Assembly: GCA_004352715.1 (NCBI GenBank)
Contig: SCFE01000051.1
Span: forward strand, 545,477-609,476
Source of the DNA: Hofstenia miamia
Lineage: Eukaryota; Xenacoelomorpha; Acoela
Length of the DNA stretch: 64,000 nucleotides
Reading direction: 5' to 3'
This document shows positions 25,001 to 37,200 of this stretch, piece by piece. Position 1 is the stretch's first letter. Each line of letters begins with the position of its first letter. Position numbers and translations under genes: made by a program. Below the pieces are notes generated by a model. It searched no databases. It worked only from the letters and a program-made list of their open reading frames with translations, and was not told the origin of the DNA.

Positions 25001-27845
25001 AATACCCATATCGTAAAAGTTTTGACTATACCCACACAAATACCCGCAGGTTCAATTTACAATAACTTATGTATTAAAGAAAATATAAAAAACACATAGA
25101 AATATAATTCAATTTTTTTCTAATCAACAAAAGCTCAGTTAAATATGAAGTGTGTAGACGCGATCTTTTATGTACACTATAATTGCTTCTTATATATTGA
25201 AAACGCATTGAGGCGCTCAGGAACAAAATACCATTACAAGAAAAAACGGTATCAGAATGTATTTAAATATTTAAAGACAAACTCCTAGCAATCTCCATTA
25301 GATGGGTCTTTCTGCATTTACCCGGGTTTTACTCGTTATTATATTATTCACTTGGACCCGCCCTATCCGTACCCGCATAATCCTAGTTCACAACTAAGTG
25401 ATATCACAACCCAAATAATATTTGAAGACCTTCAGTTACAACAAATGGAATGCAATGCAAACACTTAAAAATTAGAACTAATAGAAAGTATTCCTGGTAT
25501 CCGCCTTCGAATCGAGCAATTTATGTGAAAAACCGTTGCTGGGTCCTTTTTCTTCTTATATATATATATATATATATATATAGATGAATATAAATACATA
25601 TAATTTAAATGATTGCACTCTAACAACGACTAAATTAAGAGTGGTTAATAAATTAATCCAAATAACGCCATGCAAATCAATGAAGCTAGCTGCAACAGAT
25701 GTCGATTCAAAAGCAATTTAAAATGATCTAATAAGTAAACCGTATAGTCAGACAAAGAGTCCTCTTTATTTCAGTGTTAGACAGTGGATCAAACCAATCA
25801 TGGTGCGATCTGGTGCCCAAAATGAATAGGTTAAGAGAAGCAAATTCAACAAGATGATGCTCGTATTGTTAATACTTCAAAACACATTATATAATATTTT
25901 CTGAGGAAAAGTTTAATAAAACTTTGCATTTTGTAATCGATGTAACAATCTAGACAATGATAATATAAAAGTAGGTTTTAAGGCAAAAGACAGTGATGAC
26001 AAAAGAACTTGCACAAGATTCTTATATTCTGAGTACCCTTTTTGTGAAAAAAAAAATTAAAAAAAGGGCAAAAGAATTTACCCAATTCAAATTTATTGAA
26101 TGTTATGTGTGGAAACAGGATTCGATTTAGAGTTCGTGAAAACCTCGAATTTCAGTATATGAATCATGATTATTTGAAATAATTTAGGAAAATGCATGAA
26201 GAATGAATGCTACTGACCTTAGCTTGCTGCAAAATACTAAGTGCAGAAACGAAAGCGTTCAGACCTCTGGTTGAAGTGTCCTCCATGGTTTTCACTGTTT
26301 TCAAAAGAGCAGTGACATTCAATATCATAGTCTAAAAAATGAAGACACGGGTAAATCATATAATTGAGACAGACATCTGTACAGAGAATTGCAATTCATT
26401 TACAAAATAATCATCCATGCACTAATTGAATAAAGCATACAACAACAAGCCTGATTCCTGAAAGCCTGCACATGAAAACATTCAATCTAAAATTATAATA
26501 AACATATAAATGAAAAGCGTTCTTGAATTAAGGTTATGTAACAAAAAATAGTAAACTCAAATTCCGAACCTTCAGAAAAGCCAAGCGAAGCATTCACTAA
26601 ATTAACAAAACCGAAAGCCATCGACAAAAAGCTCGTTTCCACACAACATAATGAATAAATGTAAGAAAGCCAGATAAATTTTAAAATTCAATGAATAAAT
26701 ATAAATTCGTTATAACATGAACAACTTGCTAGATCATCGGTAAAAAAACATTAATGTGGAAGCTCTTTCAATTACGCTTCCTCTAAGGGAATGAAGGCCG
26801 AGTTGTATGATAAATTCAATACTACACTAGATGAGGAATAAGGCACATGACAATCTTTAGATGCAACGTCACAGGCGAGATGAATGAATGGATGAGGAGA
26901 TATTGCTCAAATCTGAAAAACACAAAATCAACAAGTGCGCGCTATGCTGTGTGACTCTACCATATACGAACTGTTAGTAAGGAAATGTGAGGGAGGTGAT
27001 GCATTTAAAGTTTGCTAATGTGCAATGATTTTTTAAAAAAATTGAGGTCATCAAAAGACGTGGTCGCGTCGAAGGAATAGATTACAAGTTACTATATCCC
27101 AACTTTCAAATTAGTTTTTAAGGAAGGCCCTTATTCTAAACAGCAATGTTAACTTGGATTTGTTTATATACAAAAAAAATTGGCGTGTAAAATAACATCG
27201 AATGGTTCAATAAGTTAAAAGGCTGAATTAAAATAATGAATTACTAGCTGGAAAATGGCTCGAGTGGAAAACGGACCGGTTTTTAAGAGGCACTAGTTGA
27301 TCAACTTGTTTGAACATCCTCATCAGTTCAAATGCATCTAAACATTTGACATGCAAACTCTGACTCCATTAAAATCTAACGATTATAACGCTTCAAATAA
27401 TTGTCATTGTTTACTAAAATCTAATCAAAGAAGATATTCGGTGACAGTATTGGTTTATTACTAACTAAGAATGAAGTAAAGCTTTGTTAGTGCGGGGGTA
27501 GAGTCACAGAATAATTTGTTAGCATGCAGATTTGAGCAATACGTTCCTCGGCGCTCTTACCTTGGCAGTTTCTTTCAAATGATCATTCGCAGGATGGTCA
27601 GCGGGTTTGCCAACAGACATCTTGGTTGCAGAAACAACGTCGCCAAGAGACATTGCGACGTCACGAACAGCATTTAACATCATAACCTAAATAGATCAAC
27701 TTTCAAATAAAAAAAATAAAAACCCATATTACAAACAAATTTAGCAACGTTAACTATTGCAACTAAATAAACATCTTTCAGAAAGATTAAAATCTTTTAA
27801 AACACTCCTATTCCACAAGCACTGTTGGACTGCGAAAATTTTGAT

Positions 27846-27883
<38 letters not shown>

Positions 27884-28207
27884 CATATATATNTATAATT
27901 TGAAAAGAATTCGAAAAAAAATTTAGTTAAAAATTTTTTTCTGTTACAAAACACCAATATATGGGAAATTCTACAAAACACCAGTATATGTGAAATCAAT
28001 GAAAAATCTCCATTTGGGAATTTTTGAAAAAAAAAATTTCAAAATGTATTAAAACCTCATATTTAGATGCCATTAAGACGATCACTAACTTTTTTTGAAA
28101 AAAAATATACCTGAGGTACCGTACCTGAAAATGGTGCTTTGTAACATACAAAATTCACATTTCTGGTGTTTTGTAATCGCAATTTCACATTAGTATGTTA
28201 CAAATCA

Positions 28208-28243
<36 letters not shown>

Positions 28244-31200
28244 CATATATATATATATAAACATTTATTTCAACAATTATGCTAGAAATTATTTTTTAAA
28301 AAACGCAAGAAGGCTTGCATATAATTATCAATTCGAAATTACTACCTCATTGTCAAAATGTTATACAATATATCTATCAAACTCAATGAATAAATACCTG
28401 TGGTTCTGGCCCATCTGCTCCAAGATATGAAGCACCGCTCTTCACTTCGTCGGTGAGTCTTCGCACAGTTGCGATAGTTTTATTGACACAATCTGCAAGC
28501 TCATCTTGAGATTGATTAGCACCAGCGACCAACTTCTTTGTCTCTTCCACAAGAGCTCGTGCAGTTTGCATTATAGGATCACGTTGATCGGCGAAGGTTG
28601 TCGTCGTAGTTGGTGGTGTAAGTGAACCAGCAGCCGCAAAAACTATCGTTAAATCCAAATCGGAAACAATTCCTGATACAGTAAGAACAGCATCATTACA
28701 CGCCTAAATATCAGTAAAAGTTAAATTCATCTCATGAATGTTTCAAAAAGTAGACGTTATTTTGTTTAGTGATAACAATGCTCTAAAGTAATAATTTTTA
28801 ACTAAATTCCTACTTGTATGCCCTTTGCTCCACTTTGTACAGTTTTTAAGAGTATAGCAACACGTTCGCAAAGATTTCGTGAAATTTCTGCTAATTCTCG
28901 TTTAGCATTTCTATCATTGGGATGCATTTGTAAAGAACCAGCTTTTTGGACTAAATTGATAGAAAACTCGCCCATGGAATTTAATTCACGTAACAAAGCA
29001 TGTGTGAGATCTTCTCCGAGGCCAGAAGTGGAAGTACAACCTCTACCAGCAACCATCAGAGACACAATATTCTGTGACAACCGCTGTGCTAAAGGCCCCA
29101 ATTTTGTGACGTCAGTATCAGCAAGAGGTACCTAAGATAATCCTGCATAAATATTAATGGAGCAAGTTAATGTCTCACCAAGTCCTGTGCATCATGTGCC
29201 ACGATTTTGGCAAATTTGGTGACGTCTGTCTGATAAGTTGGAAACTCAAGCACATCATCATCATCGTCATCAAGCGGTTGTTGCAAGGAATCAAGAGCGC
29301 GCTTCATGTTATCAACAAGACCAGAAACGATTCCCACTTGACTGGTTGTGTCGGCCATCAATTGTAGCATGTCAGTCAATGACTCTCGCATATTATCAGC
29401 CGCGTTGTCGATAGACAGATGAGTATGCACAGCCTAAAATTCAATCGCATAAATCATATCCATATAAGGATCACTAAATACTCTGATTGATTAGACGAAA
29501 TAAATAATTTTTTCTAAATTTTCAGTTTAGATTCTTAAGATTAAAAATGCTACATTTCGAGAAAAATCAGAAAAATTAATGACGTGGTGTGAATTTTTTT
29601 AAAAAAGTGTAGTTAAGAGAATTTATAACAAATGAATGCAAATAGAATCATTATGGAAAATATACCAATGGATTTCCTCCTCCTTCCTTCACCGCATAGA
29701 GCAATTGAGCCGCACACTCCGCTACAGTTTTAACATAATCAATGAGCCGCATTTGGTTGTCGGAGCTGGGCATCTGGGCAGCAGCATCAATAACACACTG
29801 AATCAATGGATCCGTGCTGTCAGTGAAAGAAAGAGCTAAAGACGCTAAACGTTCAGGGTTCGTTTTAGCTGCTGACTGTAAATCATTGATCAGAGGCTGC
29901 AATGCGCGACATTGAATTGCCAGCAATTCTTCACAAGCCTAAAAATTTCTAAATTACAAAAGAAGAGGCTTGTAAATATTAAGCATAAATTCGAATTTCA
30001 AACAAAAAATAGTTAACATGTTAGTTAAAATGATTTTGTAAAGGACTTACATGCCAAATTTCATTAGCACTTAAGGTGGCGCTATAGAAGAAAAGAGCTG
30101 AAAGAATAGGTATCGGTAAATTTTGTCAAAATGGATGACAATTTTCAAATATGCAGTCAAACAACAATCACAAAAAATTGTTTATAACTAAATGCAATAG
30201 GTCTTCAATATTACCACTCAAATGTGATTGTAATGTTTGTCAACAAATCTGCAGACAGCAATTTACACTTGATGTTCAACACAAATAATTTTTGAAAAAA
30301 ATGATGCATAGAGGCTTCTTATCAATCACAAAAAGAAACTAAGCGCATGACACGAAATATTGCCAATAATTTCCCATGTGCAATTTCAGTATTATAATTA
30401 GCTATAGCCAATGTTTTGCAGAACCTGACCTCGGACTCGGATACTTTATAAGGAGTCCGAATCCAAAATGAAATATGAAATAAATTTTTTACAATGAGTG
30501 AAATAATTGAGCAATAACACGTTTATTAAATCATATAATACAAAAACATTTGTTATAAAGGTCTGCTATAAATGAAACACAATGATATCTCAATGAATGC
30601 AATAACAATTGTAGGAAATCTGAATAATTATTAATGTTCATTTGGTCCGAATGACCACACAACATACTCTATCCGTTAACGATAGAAAACATTTTAGCTG
30701 AAGTACAAACATGAAAAATAATATTCTATTGGATTTCGCTTAAAATTTCAATGTAATAGGAAATTAAAATAAAATTCAAGACCACTTCGGATTACATAGA
30801 TTACAAAATTCACCTGTAGACTTGGTCCACCTTGAGTAGGCTGCCGTTGATCTGCTATACGAATGGAGGCTTGACCAATGGTTCTTATAAGATTATTCAA
30901 CTTCATAATTGCAGCGTCTAGTTGGGCCTGACCTGGAGCTGCCATACGTACTGAAGAAACCAGCGATTTGACGGCATCAGTAAGTACGACGGATTGTTTG
31001 GAGAAATCTTGAAACTGCTCAGACTGATCACCAGCGTTGGACTGATTCAGAGATTTGCTTTTATCAATGAGTTTAATATAGCAGGTGGTTACATAGCGTC
31101 CAGCATCGACCACAGGTCGCTGGGCAGCACGCGCTCGTTCAGACATGTGACCAGGGCTTCCAGATAGTACTAAATTAAACTTAATAATCCTGAAAACATT

Positions 31201-34200
31201 AAAATTTTAGATAGTTTATAAAACAATTTATAAATATGAATAATATAAAATATCTTATAAACAACTATTTTTTCAAAAGGTTGTATAAGGTAAAAATTAC
31301 TTGGTGTGTTCTCGGCGAGGGCCACCAGATCATCCACTGAAGTAAGAAGGGGTTGAGCAGCTTTGCCGCACTGATCGCGATCCTCATCAGTGGGATTAGG
31401 CGGCAACTTCTTTACAGCTCGCACTAGACTAGCGGTACCGGAAGCCAAATCCTTGGCATGATTAATAAGAAGTTGAGTGATTGCAGGATCACAGGATGGA
31501 TGGGAGGAGGCAACTCGGCAGGAATTACATAAGGAAGTTGTATGCTTAGCGATAACCGTCGCTGATTGCAAAACCTACAAAGACCTCGTGATCGAAAAAT
31601 GATATAACGTTGAATTTTTTTTGGTAAAAACGTGATTTGGCAAGTGGATTGTGCGTAATAAAAGAACAAAATTGACTGAATAGTGTTCACATTAAATAGA
31701 AAATTTAATATCGAACCTTTTCAAAAGCGTCGAAAATAAAATTTTAAATAATTAGACGTCCTCATGAGAAGGGTAGACGTAAGATGATATATTATTAACG
31801 AAATTGAAACAATGACATTTATTAAATTTTACACAAGGGGATCATCCGATATTACAAACTTAATGAACTGGAAAGAGTAATTGAGAAAAGTAACAAAACC
31901 AAGTGGAAATCAAACTCATTTCAAACCATTCACAATAAAAATATTTAATAAACACTTATTAATTTAAATTGTTTACTACAGTCAAAGAAATACGAGTAAA
32001 GCACTATTTCATATTGTTGGACAATCACATTTGTTCATGAAAGGTGAATAAAATGCAAAGTAAAAAAAACCTCATCATACAATCAATTTGAATTTTTCCC
32101 ACTCAACGATAAAAGTTTTTTTGGTGTATCTGCAATTTTTTTGAAAAGTAAACAATTCGAAATACTGCTTAAAATGTAAACAAAAAATTGCATGCCAATT
32201 GTAGAAACACGAATATAACGATTTTGGGAAAAAGTAATTCAAAGATTATAATAAAGGCAAAAAATGGTATGAACTTCCAAGCTAAATGAGAAAAATGAAA
32301 TAAACCTTACTGATTGGAAGACCATAAGCCAAACATCGTGAACTGTTATCTCGTAAATAATAAGAAAAATTTCTGTTCGGTGCAGAGAAAAACAGGATTA
32401 ATGGTGAAATAGTGTAACAGGCTGCTGTGTAAAATCAGCAAATGGCTTTATTGCCGAATCAATTTAATAATGAATTTATTAGTAAACACAAACAAATGGC
32501 CAGTGGTGGAGAACTCTCAATGGGCAATGAACTGATTAGTGACTAATGACGTCACGTGACATGTAGCGTCGCAGGAGAAAAGGGACAGACGCGAATGGAA
32601 TATTAATAGAGAAAATGAGCGACAATAATAATTTAAAGGCATGCGCGACAACAATGACATAAAAAGTGTAACAGTAAGGTTAATCATACTTACCACTGTC
32701 TAGAACAGATGAAATGTTAAAAATGTAATAGTACTCAGATACTTTCTAATTCAATAAAATCAGTGGTGCAAAGTTGGAATCGGTTCGGGAGAACCGACGG
32801 TTCGATTCGGTTCGGTTCCGGGTACAATATCCTAGAAAAATCGGGTACGGTTTCGGGTAGGCCCACATGTTCCAAGAAAACTCCAGCTACTTCAATTACA
32901 AACAATTTCGGGTACGTGTTTAAACAACCGGTTCATGTTTCGGTTCCAAATTCTGTACCCGATTCCAACTCTGCAGTGGTGGAAGGTAGGGTTCTGCGAG
33001 AACGTTCAATCCCACAGGAGCGTGACTACATATTTCTAGGGATCGAGAATTACACAACCGGATCCGGATATCCGGTAAATTTTAACGTGTTCACCGGATT
33101 TTACCGGACAACATATTCTGAGATAAAACTTAATTTAAAAGCTATATTTTTCCATGATATGGAAGTTGTCATTCGAAAAAACGAGTTTTTCTTACATATC
33201 AGGGCATAATCAATTTAATATGGTCAAAATGTTTATTTTCATCCGCAAGAAGTCGATATTAATTGAGAAATGAGGTTGTTCTTCACTAATAACTATTAAT
33301 ATATTATCCGGCATATGGAACTAGGACCACGTATTTCAGAATATTATCTGGTCATTTTCGTCAACTTTGGGCAAAAACAAATGCTATGTGGTGGTACTCC
33401 ATGGAATCATTCAACCTGAAAATTAGATGAGACTGCAAAAGGATTGAATGGATTAAATGGGAGTGGGACAACTAAAATTCTGATCTCATGGCACTCTGGT
33501 GGAAATTCAATTTGAGATGACGATAGCATTGCAATTATTTGCATTTTAAACCAGTGAGAATAAAATAATGCATCTATATATCAATTTACTGAAAAAATAA
33601 GGCATATTTCATTCATTTTGTAATTATTTATATCTATGCTTTTTGTCAGTGATGATAACATTCGACAACAATGCCTTTGTTTGAAAGTAATGATCAAAAC
33701 AAAGAAGAGACTCAATGAAAATGAAAGGATGTTTTACCACTTTGTAAAAGTAAATATGGAAATCAAGAATTTCAGTTATAATTAAAAGTTGGTCGCGTCT
33801 AGAAAATTTTGTAATTCAATCCTATTGATTTGAAATCTTTTCAAAAACATATTATGATCTTGAAAAATTCAAATAATAAATTAGGTTTTGTAGCACGCAA
33901 GTTTTAATTAACCCTGACTGAAATATTTTAAATATGAAACGTTATTTGCTTCTACAGGGTGTGGGTGTCCGCGCATCGAAATTACAGACAATAAGTAAAA
34001 GAGAAAGCGATGAGACCAAATTGTATCAGAAATATCTCTCGACTCTTTGATGATGCCTCACTCGTTCTTTCGACCTGACAACTCAATCACGACCACAGTC
34101 ACCGGTCTGAACATAGTAATTGACTTAACTACCTCACAAATCCATATCGAGTTAATAAGGATGTACACAATTAGACAAAGAAAGCAAAATCAATCACAGG

Positions 34201-37200
34201 AAAGCACATATGTAAACAAAACAACAGATTTCACGCAAAAAAACACAATTTTCAGAAAGTTTCAGGCATTTAGGGCAGTTCCAAATGTCCACGCAGCGCG
34301 GACACGCTGTTTCATAAGTTTCATAAGTTTATTCATCATCTCTTAGTGAATATCCACCATTGTGCTTATAAAAACCACAAATCAAAAATCAAAGATATTT
34401 GAATAAAATATCTACAAAAACTACAAAATACGCTTTTAATTAAATTTCAATCTAGTTCTTTTCATTTGAAGGATCCTTCCAAATGGACAATAGTTGGCAA
34501 GTCACTGTTATTCCGAAGACTCGTCTTGTTTCTGGTGATAATATGTTTAGCGTTTGTGGTCCAAAATTATTAAATTCTTTGTAATCCTAAGGAATGAATA
34601 GTCTACCATGGTTTTCAAGAAAACACGCAAACATGAGCTTTTCATACAGAAATTAACCGATCTCAACTTACAAAGTGTAATTTTTAGAATTAATTTTTTT
34701 TAAGTATGTGGTCCTTTATCAAGAATATAAATTATTATTATTTATTATTAAATGTATCTGAATCTTCGACAAGAACAACCGAGTTTTAATGAAAACATTC
34801 AAATAAATGTAAAAAATAGTTAAACAAAATCAATAAAGAAACAATTAAGCTTTCGAGAGGAGAAAGTAATAGAGCTTGTTTATTTGAGAAATACATGTGA
34901 CTAAGAGATACTAAATAATAGAAATGATAATATTCTATGTCGCAGGTTGATCTCAAAGATGCACAAATAACTTACGTCACTTTGAGTACGTTGGGGACTA
35001 AGAATGACATCGCATGCAGAGCGAATGGCACTCGCTGCTATAGCGAATTGTTTCAAATCCACAAGACCAGGCTTTCCCGGTGTGCTGGCAGGATCTGACA
35101 TTCCAATCAAATACGCGACCTAAACAGTACACGAATGTCATTAAAATCGCAATTAGAGACGAAAGACAAAACTAGAGTGGCAGACGGGTCAACCAAAGCT
35201 CATGGGTCAGAAATAGGGGAATCATTACTCAAAGAAATTAAGTTTAACAACTAAAATTCATATAGCTAACCATCTAGGCATTGACATTTTGTATACAAAG
35301 TAATTGACATAAAATCGACATAAAATGGAATTTAACATTTAACAATATTTAGGTCAGAATGCTATGAATGGGGTGGACGGGGTTGCTAAACATTTGACAC
35401 TCTTGCCATATTATTGAGAATTTTCATAACCAAGTAGTGAAAACATGCCTGTGCTGTAGTTTCTGTTAATCCACAAACAGAATCTCCAGTTGCGTCGACT
35501 TGCTCACCGAACTTGCCAAGATCACCGGATTTGGCGTGAAGCGATAATGCATTAATTCCTTCAACGAGTTTTTTAGATTTTTCATTGATTCCATCCAAAC
35601 ACTCAAAATAGTTTTTATTGTTTAGTTGCTGCCGGGGATTATCCAACAGCTTGGCAGAGGCCTAAAATTTCAAAGAAAATAGAAACTATACCAACACTAA
35701 AATTGATGTAAATCACATACCTCGACATTCCGTTTGGTATTATCCACACGCTTAGTTGATTCTATAACTACTTTCAAAGCTTCAGGATCATCGGGCTGTC
35801 CAGGTAGCGCGCTAATGCAAAGACGAAGTGCCATTGAAACTTTCTTGGAAGCCTAAAGTATTCTTTTAAAATCAATTTTCGACACATTTAATATTAATGA
35901 TTCATTTGAATATTTCATAAGATAAAATTAATATTTAACTTATATTTGTTGTAAAATTGGAAATACTGTACTTATTTACATGGCAAAAGTCGAGAATTTT
36001 CGAAGTTATTTCCTAGTAAAATACTATTCAATTTGCAAATTCCGTTTGTTGCAAGTGCTTCACTTTAATTGTGTTGTTTGATTTCTAAACTCAGTAAAAT
36101 GGTTCACTTTTGTTAGTTAGCCATATTTTATAGTCTATCGGAAAATAATTTTTTATAAATTGCGATAGAAAAACATAAAAATGAACCAATTTAAGGTTTT
36201 CTTGATTTGTTTATATATATATATATATACGCTCCTATGCTGTCTGGAAAATTGCACATTGTGATACGTGACGCACGTTTCAAACTATTTTAAATATATT
36301 TTTAGCTTCACCATCATCCATTCCAGCTGCAACGCCTTCGATAGAAGACAACAACGACTAAAAAGCCATCCGAATAATTTTAGATTTTTAATCAGAATAT
36401 AACTAATTCCTAGAAATGGACATAATAAATGAGTTCGGGGCTACGGCATGCAACTTTCAAATAGAATTATACAAGATAAAATTAGCATGCTTCACTAGCT
36501 TGGAATAAAATTGTAATTTATTTTTATACTAGAAACTATTCAAATGTTTTAAAATCTCAACCAGGTTAATTATTTATTATAATATACAGTCGTGTGCAAG
36601 AGTATTGAGCACTCCTTACAAAATAACTATAATTCAATTTCCGAGCTTTAAATTTCTGTGGTGAGGGTTTAGCTGAATGTTATTACACAGAAGGCTCTAT
36701 TTTAAGGAAATTAGAAAAATAATTACCTACTTGTGAACTCTTAGTGGTCACCACCACAAGTTTCAAAGTGAGGGTACGTCTGCTTGGGTGTGCAAAAGTA
36801 TTGAGCAGGGCCTTGTTGAGGAAGTTTATTTATTTGCAGTCAAATTTCAAAGCATTAATTATTTCTTCCTCAACTATTTATGTCATTTTTATTTATTTGC
36901 CAAATAAGTTATGCCGCATTACACTCCCTCCGTGATTAAAGAGCTAATTATTGCAAAGCACTCAGAAGGTCTATCTGCAGTTGCTATATCGAAGATTGTA
37001 AAGGTACCAAGGAGCACTGTATCTAGAATTATATGCAAATTCAAGAAAGAAGGATCAATTCAAGTAAATTCGAAATCAGGAAGACCAAGGAAAACCACTC
37101 CTGCAGATGAAAGAATGCTTATACGTATTTCAAAAGCCAATCCGGAGAAGACCACAAGACAACTACAACAAGAGTGGGCTCAAGGTCAACATGTTCATAG

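Larger units (their letters stand above)
31575..34975. other. Talin intron with MITE and LINE fragment
   Basis: Carries a hAT MITE (32769-32973), a copy of the dispersed repeat (about 33230-33275), a LINE 3' fragment (34495-34750) and, around 32990-33115, a GC-richer stretch with repeated CCGGAT/ATCCGG words that looks like part of another element. Confidence 0.6.

Noticed and set aside
28818-29135. Plus-strand 105-codon frame
   Set aside because: Shadow of the talin R11 exon on the opposite strand.
32763-33209. 148-codon plus-strand frame
   Set aside because: It runs through the hAT MITE and its flank; the translation is repeat-derived and has no family likeness.
34047-34346. 99-codon plus-strand frame in a talin intron
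   Set aside because: Low-complexity hydrophilic translation with no domain, start context or homology that I can see.
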